Positions 25,901 through 34,463 of a DNA stretch of 64,000 nucleotides are shown here, in pieces (positions within the stretch are counted from its first letter, which is position 1; every line of letters begins with the position of its first letter). The position numbers and the translations under genes were made by a program. The notes below the pieces were generated by a model, which saw nothing but the letters and a program-made list of their open reading frames with translations, had not been told where the DNA came from and did no database searches. The stretch lies in the NCBI RefSeq assembly GCF_963576615.1, contig NC_088712.1, positions 30,905,870 to 30,969,869 on the forward strand. Reading direction: 5' to 3'. The stretch is from Watersipora subatra (lineage: Eukaryota > Bryozoa > Gymnolaemata > Cheilostomatida > Watersiporidae).

Positions 25901-25914
25901 TCTTTGGCTATTAG
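10876..25914 (+). CDS. SPATA6: Spermatogenesis-associated protein 6 (SPATA6)-like, 10 exons, 383 aa
   Basis: SPATA6 proteins are needed to build the sperm connecting piece, the head-to-tail joint. Exons, all with GT donors and AG acceptors: 10876-10923, 11340-11526, 14297-14472, 15009-15104, 16559-16753, 18541-18648, 19338-19380, 21262-21382, 25564-25663, 25837-25914. They sum to 1152 bases, one open frame of 383 codons plus TAG. Residues 1-155 form the conserved SPATA6 N-terminal domain, with family hallmarks VSCPGVWL, FDKVFYTAVDP and GIAPRLEF. The later part is the usual Arg/Ser/Pro-rich basic region (RARSPSPRTY, NRPPFLIQR, YRRSLRER), followed by a charged helix (EEWRRRRVERAERA) and an acidic tail ending LFGY. 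It is shorter than vertebrate SPATA6 (about 490 residues), mostly in the middle, so a skipped small exon is possible. The start is the first Met of exon 1 and fits the family. An AATAAA at 26429 could serve as poly(A) signal. The family assignment rests on remembered family features; splicing was inferred from sequence alone. Confidence 0.9.
11340..11526 (+). CDS. SPATA6: SPATA6-like exon 2 (residues 17-79)
   Basis: Acceptor TGTCTGTAG, donor GTAATC. Contains VSCPGVWL, YLSICLFGKYQRTS and FDKVFYTAVDPAEVSDLLE, the most recognisable part of the family domain. Ends in phase 1. Confidence 0.92.
11687..11716. repeat. Perfect 30-bp palindrome
   Basis: ATTTGTGTTCTACAT followed directly by its exact reverse complement, with no spacer. 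Inside intron 2. Confidence 0.95.
12441..13344 (+). mobile_element. Composite element: palindromic head, tRNA-like part, AT tail
   Basis: Head at 12441-12480 (ACTAGTTGAAGGCCCGGCG, then CTCGGGTAAT). A long AT-rich body follows that is shared, inverted, with 480-1128. A tRNA-like segment at about 13150-13245 has a B-box GAGTTCGAATC. Next comes the common tail module TTTTTAATAGCTATAGCCGG, a GACAGACAGAC-type run, then CTTGAGAAATATATATATAT. No coding frame. The tRNA-like promoter sits inside rather than at the 5' end. Confidence 0.7.
13371..13494. repeat. 24-bp tandem repeat, about 5 degenerate copies
   Basis: Unit TTGTAATTGTCATCTCATGT plus ACAG, with several substitutions per copy. Confidence 0.85.
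13819..14056. repeat. 38-bp minisatellite, about 6.3 copies
   Basis: Unit begins TATAGATAGGAGTAGTCTTT and is 38 bp long, with few differences between copies. Confidence 0.92.
14297..14472 (+). CDS. SPATA6: SPATA6-like exon 3 (residues 79-137)
   Basis: Acceptor TTGATTTTCAG, donor GTAAGT. Encodes FELVQLSP, FQRNVRDFLYPYPQLLPSYG and ending EKSWDFP, all typical of the domain. Ends in phase 0. A minus-strand frame over the same bases is a shadow. Confidence 0.9.
15009..15104 (+). CDS. SPATA6: SPATA6-like exon 4 (residues 138-169)
   Basis: Acceptor CTGTTTAG, donor GTAAGA. Encodes GIAPRLEFGSHAKIKE and onward. GIAPRLEF marks the end of the conserved domain. Confidence 0.9.
15105..16558 (+). other. 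Intron 4 of the SPATA6-like gene
   Basis: A 23-bp direct repeat (TATGAGTAACTAT core, three copies) lies at 15474-15536. Otherwise I see nothing recognisable. Confidence 0.6.
16559..16753 (+). CDS. SPATA6: SPATA6-like exon 5 (residues 170-234)
   Basis: Acceptor TATTCCCATAG, donor GTATGC. Arg/Ser-rich with SPSPRTY and SLSPSRKTRYKSL, ending NRPPFLIQR, which corresponds to the family's PPFVIR motif. Confidence 0.88.
16795..17632. repeat. 16-bp CTAG-rich minisatellite, about 50 copies
   Basis: Unit GTCGCTAGCCGTACTA, with frequent variants GTCACTAGCC, GTACAAGTC and GAACTAGTC. It starts about 40 bases after the exon 5 donor and fills nearly half of intron 5. A block of about 176 bp (near 17084 and 17265) recurs, suggesting a higher-order duplication. 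Confidence 0.95.
17633..18540 (+). other. Rest of intron 5
   Basis: A frame at 17735-17947 follows an AG and stays open for about 65 codons, but it is hydrophobic at its end, has no donor giving a family-like product, and is bypassed by the clean exon 5 to exon 6 join. Confidence 0.5.
18541..18648 (+). CDS. SPATA6: SPATA6-like exon 6 (residues 235-270)
   Basis: Acceptor ACTGTCTGCAG, donor GTAAGT. Encodes LDDSVIHRKPGSPSPRSKKG and onward, a basic Ser/Pro-rich linker. Phase 0 on both sides. Confidence 0.85.
18925..18972. repeat. Hairpin-forming inverted repeat in intron 6
   Basis: Arms of 20 bp (left arm GGGTGTATCTACAAGCATGC) with one mismatch, separated by an 8-base loop. Probably the relic of a small inverted-repeat element. 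Confidence 0.85.
19338..19380 (+). CDS. SPATA6: SPATA6-like exon 7 (residues 271-285)
   Basis: Acceptor CTATTTATAG. Encodes VQDSAAAPPYYSDE. Two donors are possible: GTCAGG at 19381 and GTATAG at 19386. Only the first (phase 1) joins to exon 8 without a stop, giving SDEESDVEYTG. Confidence 0.75.
19571..19989 (+). mobile_element. Composite mobile element with tRNA-like part
   Basis: Head ACTAGCTGTGCTACTTGGCG with CTCGGGCAAT. A tRNA-like segment at about 19844-19915 has an A-box TAGTCTAGTGGGTAAGG and a B-box GGGTCCGAGATCGAATC. Tail CCAAGATTTTAA, then AAACTTTGAAAAATATATAT. Same order of modules as at 46745-47188. In intron 7. Confidence 0.75.
20041..20272 (+). mobile_element. Second tRNA-derived SINE-like element
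   Basis: Shares its start (GCTGTGAGAGATCATCA) and its end (CTTATTATAGTAAAAGT) with 47911-48187. In between lies a tRNA-like segment with A-box TGGTTTAGTGGTAGTTCG and B-box CAGGTTCGATTCTTG. No coding potential. Confidence 0.7.
20280..20681. repeat. 13-bp minisatellite, about 31 copies
   Basis: Unit TTACTAGCTTAAG with C/T and T/A variants. In intron 7, right after the SINE-like element. Confidence 0.93.
21262..21382 (+). CDS. SPATA6: SPATA6-like exon 8 (residues 285-325)
   Basis: Acceptor AATCTTTACAG, donor GTATGG. Encodes ESDVEYTGSYRRRQTRSVPE then VSPVTYRRSLRER. The SLRERF-type motif is conserved in SPATA6. Ends in phase 2. Confidence 0.88.
21900..24545 (+). pseudogene. Decayed transposon-type gene in intron 8
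   Basis: Fragments in shifting frames, in the order seen in a family of large, probably mobile ORFs common in invertebrate genomes. A basic Cys-containing part at 22371-22617 (KKMRYYSHKSTTRKVV). 23330-23485 (AHAKKYKVACVDFVIENYYK). 23690-23810 (EADTRLVPHACHIADD then DVTIMALVYG, matching the family's EADTRL...HA...DTDV pattern). 23925-24005 (HGFSGCGSVSSFACEGK, like HAFTGCDS..F.GKGK). 24195-24480 (HAHFANYVAATYMYIKRG, HGWILD and a Cys-rich end). Frameshifts and stops separate them, so no product is expected. I do not know a formal family name. Confidence 0.65.
24546..25563 (+). other. Rest of intron 8
   Basis: An AT microsatellite lies at 24748-24790. Nothing else recognised. Confidence 0.5.
25564..25663 (+). 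CDS. SPATA6: SPATA6-like exon 9 (residues 325-358)
   Basis: Acceptor CGTGTTGCAG, donor GTACGT. Encodes YLDNETVDEEWRRRRVERAE and onward. If the donor is ignored the frame ends two codons later (VR then TAA), which gives a possible alternative C-terminus. Confidence 0.82.
25837..25914 (+). CDS. SPATA6: SPATA6-like exon 10, C-terminus (residues 359-383)
   Basis: Acceptor ATTTGTAG in phase 0. Encodes RSLVSYDDSLEDLADDFDRS then RLFGY and TAG. The acidic tail fits the family's C-terminal half. Confidence 0.8.
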   Translation, partial: RSLVSYDDSLEDLADDFDRSRLFGY

Positions 25915-26822
25915 TAGACAGGAAAGGAGATCATCTCTATTTCACGAGTTCCACTAGTTCTAATTGGCTAGTTGTAACGCTAGAGAATTTTGTCTGCAAA
26001 GTAGGGATTTATTTATTGTCTTCACTTTATTTATTCCTAAACCCGCACACTATGCATACTTTCTCACAAGGCACGTAGATTTCTAGATTTTTGGTTGATA
26101 TGAACCATTTGTGTTCATCACAGCTTTTGTGTATAAGCCTCCTGCTCTCCATTACTTCATATTGCCGAGTGTTTTTACTGTTTTTGAGTCTCCGCTTTCA
26201 TTCCTCTATTTTCGCACAACGATGTCTTTATGGCTTTTCCTCTTGAGCATTAAAATTGAAACCAGTTGTTATTCTACGCAAATAGGTTCTGGCGTGTATA
26301 TCTGTTTGTCATAATTATATTCAGAAGAGTAAATTAAGTGTGAATTGCTCCTATTATTATAGGAAGACAGAGAGGGCTCTTATTTTAATGGAAGTTGAAT
26401 TATGATCAAGAAATAACTTTTTAAACCAAATAAACTCAATTTTTTAAACAAAATTGAAAAAGAAAGTATTTTTGAACGGCTTTAGTAAAGAACTAGTGAA
26501 ATGGAAGAAGTACGAAGGCAATGAGATGATGACCTGAGAACTTGGGAAGGTTTCATCACAAAGGTGAGACTAATGGGTAAAAATAGTAAACAATACCAAA
26601 GTAAAACTAGTAAATAGAAATCTAGAGAAAATTTTATGTTTTTTAGATATTTTCAGTCATTTTATTGCTTTGTCATGGAGCATATGCATTCTGTTTGTAT
26701 TCATGATCTTGATGTACAGAAATATTCTCTCAATGAGTTTGCATATTGTATATATTAGGCATCGACACAATTGGTCATGTTTGTCACTTACATTTTTATT
26801 AGTTTTATGCAATCCTCCTGAT
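25915..26822 (+). other. 3' flank of the SPATA6-like gene
   Basis: Likely contains the 3' UTR. An AATAAA at 26429-26434 is the clearest poly(A) candidate. No other gene seen. Confidence 0.45.
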
Positions 26823-27212
26823 TAAGTGAGTAATGGTTTACAGGGAGCAGACAAGCAACACATCTGTTGTAACAAGTGAGTCATGGTTTACAGGGAGCAG
26901 ACAACCAACACATCTGTTGTAACAAGTGAGTAATGGTTTACAGGGAGCAGACAACCAACACATCTGTTGTAACAAGTGAGTCATGGTTTACAGGGAGCAG
27001 ACAACCAACACATCTGTTGGAACAAGTGAGTCATGGTGTACAGGGAGCAGACAACCAACACATCTGTTGTAACAATTGAGTAATGGTTTACAGAGAACAG
27101 ACAACCAACACACCTGTTGTAACAAGTGAGTCATGGTTTACAGAGAGCAGACAACCAACACACCTGTTGCAACAGGTGACTAATGGTTTACAGGGAATAG
27201 ACAACTAACACA
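26823..27212. repeat. 50-bp minisatellite, about 7.5 copies
   Basis: Unit begins AACAAGTGAGTCATGGTTTA and is 50 bp long. Divergence rises towards the right end. Confidence 0.93.
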
Positions 27213-27526
27213 CGTTTTTTAACCTATTGTAACAAGTCAAACAATGTTTAAGATATATTTAAACCAACAACATCCTCAGTTGATGGCTGATGGTCAAGTT
27301 GGTAACATTCTAGGTCAATGAGGCATATCTGTCCTTATGTTTTACAAAATTCTTCAACCTAATTTGTCATAAACAATGACAATCATAAAGTAACATAAAT
27401 TACATCAAAAGCTCAAGTCACAAATAAAACTTATGAAAATAGCTTAAAAAACTAAAATTCTATAGCCAGATGACTTCTTTCCATAAAAATAACAACTCTT
27501 CGAATTCTGTAGATATTATTATGGTT
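27213..27526. other. 3' flank of the first caspase-like gene
   Basis: AT-rich. No canonical AATAAA was seen on the minus strand just after the stop. Confidence 0.4.
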
Positions 27527-28917
27527 TCAAATGATCTTTTGCGACTCCAATATTTTAATCAAGGAGAGTTTTTTGGAAAGTGAGGAACTGATGTGTGGCT
27601 GTTGTTTGCTCAGAGATGGTTTCTGAATTGTCTCTATCATTGTATCTAAGACATTTTCTATTCTTGCCTTCTCATCTTCTGTCAAGCTCTCAATTTGTAG
27701 TTTCTTGATGCGCGTGAAAGCTTGCACATTGTGCCATAGGTACATCAGCATGGGCCATGGATGAGCTAGGCTTGTTTGGATAACAACATGTTTATTACTT
27801 TTTGGAAGATTAAGGCGATCAAGAGCGTGTGTTAAGCTATTAATCAGCCGATGTTTTAGAAGCTCTGGGTTTTTTTTATAATCGCGCTCGAGGCATTCAG
27901 ATGAATTTCTAATTATCCTACCAATACCTGTTTTGTCATTGATAATGACCCCACATAATAACAAATAATTAGCGACTAAAGAGGTGGTTCTTTGGCAGAC
28001 ATTCATAATCCAGCCTCCCATCAACTCTTCTTGTAGGCGAGTCATTTCTTTAATAACTTGCGCATCAACACCTGCTTGTTGTTGTAGCTTGGTTACAAGT
28101 TCCCGATGACTTCTAGAGTTCCTTACCAGCTCGGTAATTGATTTACAAAAGCTTTGTATGAGTATCGACCCTTTACACCATAATGAAGCTGTACTTGTTT
28201 TGTTTTTACACAATTTTTTAACAGCATATGATACGTATCCTTCCACTGATGCCCAAAAGATAAACACATCATGTCTGTTCGGTAAAAACAATTCAGTCGA
28301 AGATGTAGCGGGCTGCAAAGAATGACCTTGTCCTTCAACCCCTTTAAGGTTACCTCGACAACATTGAAAAACAAATATTTTTGGAATTTCAGCCTCCGGA
28401 AAGCTTCCACATATCTTATCAACAATATCCGTGACGATGTTGCGAGCAAAGCATTTTTTTGTTAGCCGATGTCGGGAATGTTTTGCACAGCATCCTTTTT
28501 TAGAAACATATTCTGTTTTCTTTTTCCGACTAAGTACCTTGTTTCCATGTTCAGCCAAAAGAAAGTCACCATTCTCAAAACCATGGGTCATAAGAAAGAA
28601 CATGATGAATGCAGGTTTATTCTCCGCGTCTTTGCCATAGCCGCATACATCTTCATGCATGAACTTGTCAAAAGAATCATTGCCCTTGGTGTTAGTCAAG
28701 TTTTCTTTGCGGAGTAAATTTCTGGGTTTGCCAAGTAAATTAAATGTTTCTCGGATCGTGGTCTCGTCTGACCCATAATCTAGAGTGTGTCGTTTGCTCC
28801 AGTCAGTCTTTTGGTTTCTACACAAACTGGGATCAAAATGCAGCCTATGTATCGTCTGTCTTACTATGACAAACAGTCCTTGTTGTTTCTTTTCCCACTC
28901 ATACTGCATCTTCAGCT
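27527..28917 (-). CDS. Caspase-like cysteine protease, large 3'-terminal exon
   Basis: First in-frame Met at 28909, giving 460 residues. The exon begins at 28917 after acceptor ATATCTGTTGCAG, so the true N-terminus may lie in an unseen exon. Family features in order: GLFVIV strand (11-16), YGSDETTIRETF (45-56, compare caspase LRETF), catalytic His109 in FFLMTHGFENG, catalytic Cys184 in IFVFQCCRGN, small-subunit strand SVEGYVSYA (221-229), GSILIQSFC (247-255), and the closing strand KQQPHISSSLSKKLS (435-449). Oddities: the arginines that bind the substrate Asp (caspase-3 Arg64 and Arg207) are replaced by Asp44 and Ala229. The linker between the subunits has no obvious Asp cleavage site. About 180 residues separate IQSFC from KQQP, where typical caspases have about 45. 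No CARD or DED prodomain is seen in this exon. Catalytic activity is plausible; Asp specificity is doubtful. Confidence 0.88.
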
Positions 28918-29275
28918 CTGCAACAGATATCTTCGTGCATGTAGGAATGTACTTCTTGTTATGGTGTATTGGCTATAAGTATGTCCAAAATAGCTTTACT
29001 AGTCACAAGAGTTCAGAATTAACCTTGTAGTAGTTATCAGTGTTTTAAAATATCCATAACTTTGTAAGGATAGAACATTTTAGAACTCCAAGCTTATCTG
29101 AAAATATTAAATTTACTCGCTAAGGTTTACTAATTAGAAACTCCTGATGTCTCTATTGGTTTAATAAACTGTATTCTAACAGTTAATTTACACGCTTGGA
29201 CTATGGTACCATTTCAAGTAACTTCAATCTCTAACCAATTATCTCTAGTAGTTTTTGTTATACTATATGTGTACT
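28918..29275. other. Upstream (intron) of the first caspase-like gene
   Basis: Expected to hold the intron that ends at 28918. No upstream coding exon was recognised. Confidence 0.4.
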
Positions 29276-29668
29276 GCTGAATGCGCGGCGTTGCACAGGT
29301 ATTAAAACAGCTTATAAACAGTTGCAGGTAATGTAGTTGCCTGCCACTTAGAATTAGCCTGGCACATTACCAATGGCTAATTTGAGTGAGCTAGTAACCT
29401 ATTGCTAAAGTTACTAATAAGAGCCGTGAGAGCAAGCTTTAGTCACACTGCGTGACACAGAATGCTATGCCTATTTTAACCGACATGATGGTTCATGTCA
29501 CTTCAAAATTCAATGCATCTCGTGTAGCTTAATTGGTAAGATATTGCCTGGCAAACCTGAGTTTCCGAGATGAAATCCAGCATCAAGCGGAAATTCCATT
29601 CTTAAATTTTAATAACTACAGCTGGACAAACCGACACACACACACAACCTTTGAAATCTATATACATG
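29276..29668 (+). mobile_element. Composite mobile element with tRNA-like part
   Basis: Head GCGCGGCGTTGCACAGGTAT, followed by the body shared with 46745-47188 (TTATAAACAGTTGCAGGTAA and CTGCCACTT). tRNA-like segment at 29520-29585 (A-box GTGTAGCTTAATTGGTAAG). Tail AATTTTAATAACTACAGCTG, GACAAACCGACACAC and CTTTGAAAT. Confidence 0.72.
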
Positions 29669-30124
29669 TACACAAATTCTCGGTGTCCTCAGTACATTTG
29701 ACCCATTCGATTTAATTCATATGAATCAATGCCAGTTTCCTACAGAATCTAAGTTGGTAAATGATTTTAATAGTCAGTACTGCTCCTTTGTGGTCTGGTT
29801 AGGCAATGCCTATGTAAAACAATCTGTCAAGACTCTGTTAAGGTGGGTCTTTTATGTGGAATGACCAAATATCGGATCATTTAAAGCCTTAGTTTTTCGT
29901 AACTGGCTAAAATGTTCCACATATTTGGTTATGGCTCCAAAAGCACCTATGGTGTTCAACCTTGACTTGACGTCATACAAAATAACTATTAATAGATATT
30001 GCTATGGGAAAGAAACAAAGCTATGTTAAAAATTTGGTTCTGCCACAACAAGTATAAATCAAGTGATGGAAATTGGTTAAAAACATTCAGACTAACTGTT
30101 ATTTTAAGCTTCAAAGCTCTCTAT
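29669..30124. other. Intergenic, nothing recognised
   Basis: No exon or repeat structure supported. Confidence 0.35.
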
Positions 30125-31902
30125 GGCTGACTAACCAAAGGGATTCGCTCATCTGCTATTACAGAACAAGTCACATGACCGCACAGAAACTTCAATCAAT
30201 TACCTGCTACTACTTGTCACCCTGACTAATCAAAGGGATTCGCTCACCTGCTATTAGAAACTAGGTCGCATAACCACATCGAAACTTCAAACAATTACCT
30301 ACTACTTGTCACCCTGACATTCCAGAGAGATTCTTTCACCTTCTATAGCCAGAGTGAACAGTCTGAGTAACTTTATACAAAACTTACCGTCCAGTATCTA
30401 TAGTAAAATTACTGCTTTATGCACGCAGAGACGGCTTACAGCTGCTTTGCTAGTACTGTCTCTATTGTTTGCATATATAATTATTGATTTACGCAACTGA
30501 GCCATGCAAAGTGACGCAGTCAAGCTTAACCTCCTGCTCATTTCATTATGGTAGAACCAGTTTGTGAACAGTCGCATTAGCCTGTGAGTCTATTAGCTAT
30601 TCAAACAATCCTTGTGCAAACAAATCATATCTCTGATGATTCTAGGTCAAGCTAAATCATAGACTAGGAACTTTAAAAACAGTTACAGCATCTGTGGGAG
30701 GGCAGCAATAACGGCCCTATCTGCTGGCACCTGTGTTCGCATTATGCCATAGCCTTGTTTTTTTCTATAACATACTTCCTAGTTCAAGGTTCTGTTCCTT
30801 GTGGGAGGAGACTAGTTAGCCCGTTTTGTCTATCTGTTGCACTAATTGACCAGTCTACTGAGTGATTGATTATTAGTTATCTATCTGTCATACACAATTC
30901 TTTATGTCTAGTCTAGTGATACTATTTAGTTATAGTTCAGTTAAGTCAGCTGACCTGTTATGCTTCACTCTCTACAAGAGAGCTCACTCTGTGAAACATA
31001 CGGTTTACATCTGGTGGATTAGCAGAAATGTCAGCTTATTCTGTCCTTTATTTGATATCAGAGACTTAACAATGAAGCTTGAAACCTATACAAAGCTATA
31101 TATGGTCGTGAGCACTAGCCTACCTTAGATAGTTAATCTCTACTAAACATTTGATTTAATCTTAATTTTATTCATCCCAATCCCAGTAAAGCAAATCAGG
31201 TTGTATGAAAAAAATAACATGAAAAATCGGTAGTATTTAAAATAGAAATTATTGTGATATAAAGAGGTCCTATATGTAGATATGTATTCAGGCAAGATGT
31301 TTATATGTGGCGAGTTCAAAGGTTTATATTCGCTGAATGTAGCTATGAAACGGTTGGTGGGATATATTCATGTAGGATAGTCTATTGGAGTAACATAGAC
31401 AGCAGAGATTCAGATATACTAGAATTTCCTAAAGCCAAGGGCTTCCGGTCATTGGTCATAATTATTTACACAAGCTGTTGCAGTTTTTCTAAAACCTTTA
31501 AATCGCTACCTGACAAATATGCAAATCAGCTAAGAGCCGTTATATTACCAATACTACCAATATGGCAGGCATATCGGTACTCATAGTGGTCTAGTTGGAG
31601 AGTAGCATTTATGTTTATCATTCTGATTTTGTGATCAAACATGATCAGAGATCTGTGTTATAAACTCTACTATAGATGTGCTATGTTCAGCCTTCGCTAA
31701 GTGAAAGATGCCTGCATAGATTGTTGTTAAACATAAGTATGAAATGCTCTAACTAGACAATATTTCTCTGTCTCACTTCTTTACTGAAGCTTCGTTTTTA
31801 AAACAATCATGATGAAGTTCTACCAGAAGACAATTTTTTGTATCTCCACTAAAGATATTGGCAGACACAATGCTGAGCGAGATGTGCCATTTTTATGGCA
31901 CT
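30125..31902 (+). repeat. Left arm of a long inverted repeat
   Basis: The reverse complement of 38121-40235 matches along almost the whole length with moderate divergence and small indels. Internal 100-bp direct repeats with TTGTCACCCTGAC cores lie at 30190-30330. The arm ends near GAGATGTGCCATTTTTATGG. Two short frames (30904-31128 and 31305-31586) have no recognisable product. The two arms surround a retroelement remnant and later insertions. Confidence 0.88.
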
Positions 31903-32154
31903 TGTAGAAACATGTCAAACATGTCAGTCATGTCAGCTGATCTATCTCCTTAGTCACAACTGTGTTGACATGCTGCCTGTATCTTATGGATGACCTTATT
32001 AATATACATTGAATATCTATGTGCCTTTCAACCTATGTTAAGCATCTATGAGATGTTTTGTCTGCGTGAAAAAACATTCAAGGGTTACCGAGAGTGTGTG
32101 AGCTAACTCTATTGCTCATTATTGCGTCTGATAGAGCCAATGTGAATAGAAAAG
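31903..32154. other. Start of the interior between the inverted arms
   Basis: No feature recognised. Confidence 0.35.
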
Positions 32155-32227
32155 GCTGGCTCTGCAGAGGCATCGCTGCCTCTGCAGAGCCAGCGATGCC
32201 TCTGCCTTTTCTGCAGAGGCATCGCTG
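32155..32227. repeat. Two overlapping perfect hairpins
   Basis: 32155-32194: 18-bp arms (GCTGGCTCTGCAGAGGCA) around a TCGC loop. 32191-32227: 15-bp arms (CAGCGATGCCTCTGC) around CTTTTCT. They share CAGC at 32191-32194, so only one can form at a time. Confidence 0.95.
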
Positions 32228-32317
32228 CCTCTGCAGAGGCTGGCAGAGCATCTAGTTTAGAGTCTGATTTGAGTCAAGCAAATCTCACACTGGTGTTTAT
32301 ACTCCAGAATAAGAGAC

Positions 32318-32495
32318 AAACATATGCATGTATCTCACATATTCAGAAACACTTTGTCTTGATACAAACATATGTATGTATCTCACATATTCAGAAACAC
32401 TTTGTCTTGATACAAACATATGTATGTATCTCACATATTCACAAACACTTAGTCTTGGTACAAACATATGTATGTATCTCACATTTTCAGAAACC
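32318..32495. repeat. 48-bp tandem repeat, about 3.7 copies
   Basis: Unit begins CAAACATATGTATGTATCTC. As 48 is a multiple of 3, short frames stay open on both strands. They are not taken as genes. Confidence 0.92.
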
Positions 32496-32534
32496 ATTCA
32501 AGGTGCCTTACTTTTACCCTTACCCATACTCTTC

Positions 32535-33797
32535 AAGGTGCCTCAGTACTGGGGATCTAGGAATGTAGATTACCTTATCAGCCGGTTCCAAAAAGTAGCC
32601 GAGGCCAATGCTTGGACAGAAGGTGCCGTGTTGCTCACCTCCGAAAGGACTTGAAAGTGACAAAAAACTGCAAGCAAGCCAACTGCAAAGAGGCTGTCTT
32701 TGAGGCACTATGAGTGCAGTTCGGTCTCTCCTCTAAGCAGGTAAGCTAAGCACCCTTAAAGCCGGGCTCCCATATCGATCGCGAGACTGTGGCGGTAACT
32801 TGCGCAGCAAAACGTTTGCGACGCTTGACTCAGCCGCATGTGTTCACATATAAGCTGCATCGCTAAACATAATCGCGTAATCAAATAAAATGTTAGTTCG
32901 CCATGTCGTTTCTATAATGGTGACCTTCATCTGTATAGTGCATTTCAGGAAGGTTTAGCCTGCGGTCTTTTGCGAAATTTGATCAGCGCTAAACTATTGC
33001 GTTGCCGCCGGCAACTACCGGCGGTACTCAGCACGTAGGTTCCCATTTCACTGCTAATTGCCTGTGGTGCTGTCGCCGGAACTTTGCGACGTATATGGGA
33101 ACCAGGCTTAAGCGAGCCACAGCCACAACCCTCCAGGGGCACGCTTGTTAAGTGGAACAATTGTTCTGGTTAGCCTACAGTGACTTGCCAGTCCATACAA
33201 AGCCGACTTGTCAAGGGAGCTATTCTGTGGCTCCGTAAACATCACCAGCTTGCAGCAGCACTTCTTGGCCATGCTCATGACTAAGCTGATAAAGGCTGTT
33301 TAGGCAAGAACCGAGTTCCTCAAGGTCAAGCCGGAGGGCAACGGAGTAGCAGACATTCGAGCGGTAAAAGGGGCTTCTGAGGAATGGATCACTGTGATCC
33401 AAGAACACATCACCGGCTAGTTGGCCTTAGTCGTGCAGCGATTGACACAACAACAGGTTGAAACACTTGGTCGACACTCAACTACCATCGGCCAGACAAT
33501 GCCTGCTTACAAAGTGCCGTTTAAAACTATGCCAAGCAGACTGGCAGCCGAGACGGCATTAGAGATTCATGAGCATCTTAACTGGGTAGAGAAAGTAAAG
33601 AAGGCTGAGTTGGTCAAGCCGGCTCAGGTCTTCTCTTGCGTGTCAGAAATCGAGTCTATTTGGTCGCTAGCCTTTGCACAGCCATCTCTGAGGAAACTAC
33701 GGATAAAATTGGCCAAGCTTACTAGCTGAGCCGAGGAAGGAAATTGTCCTCACGGATTGATATATTATTGGTTCAACCTGAGAACAGATATGTGAGA
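32535..33797 (+). pseudogene. Ty3/gypsy-like gag remnant, interrupted by a MITE
   Basis: 32535-32650 reads FKVPQYWGSRNVDYLISRFQ then KVAEANAWTEGAVLL, which resembles the start of Ty3-type Gag (a target, a residue run, then F..VAE.N.W). It continues past the MITE at 32757-33111 with stops and frameshifts to about 33797 (for example IYYWFNLRTDM at 33760-33793, which recalls the integrase zinc-finger region). GC-richer than its surroundings. No intact protein. The retroelement assignment is moderate; the exact family is not determined. Confidence 0.5.
32757..33111. mobile_element. MITE with TTAA-flanked inverted ends
   Basis: The left end after TTAA reads AGCCGGGCTCCCATAT. The right end in reverse complement reads GCCTGGTTCCCATAT, also after TTAA. 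Inner sequence is shared with 3112-3216 in opposite orientation. It splits the gag-like remnant. PIF/Harbinger or piggyBac type. Confidence 0.85.
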
Positions 33798-34463
33798 CCT
33801 TAAAGCAGTGGTTCCCAACCTGGGGGGAATTCCCCCCTAGGGGGGAATTTGGCATTTTAAAGGGGGGAATTTTAGTTTTTATAATTTTACATTTTACGAA
33901 CGGCTTTTAAGCCTTAACAAAATCCTAGATGTGTTTTCTGTTCTCATTCCTCTTCTATTACATGTATATTCTGGCTGGGGTAGTAGACCAAGTACCTTTT
34001 ACTGTACATTCATTGTAATACAGTCTGCATGTAGCTACTGTAAATGTAATAATCTTTGCCAACAATTTGGAAAAATTCCAATAAGCCAGCTTGACCTTAA
34101 TTAATGACCTTAGTAACTAAGGTCAAACTAAGGCTTGGTTTGACATTGTGCTGCTCACAGTGCACATGTATTTGACACAAGGACACACTCACTTGTCAGC
34201 TAATGCATCAAATGTAAAAGAAAAAATCTGTAAGATTCTTTGTACAAGTATAATTACATATATGCTCACATTATTGTTTCTTATTATCACTTATGTTGTC
34301 TTACTTGCTTTTCTGCAAATAAGTCACATAATCATGTATCTATTATAGTAGTAGATTAAATAAAAAAGTTTAATACAGTCCAGATGATTATTATTGTACA
34401 AACAGATACTAGATCGTTTATAATAATTTTTAGCGACCGCTTTATTTTTGCAACTACTAATTA

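Noticed and set aside
32535-33797. Active retroelement
   Set aside because: The gag-like region has many stops, is split by a MITE and a hAT insertion, and lacks most of pol.
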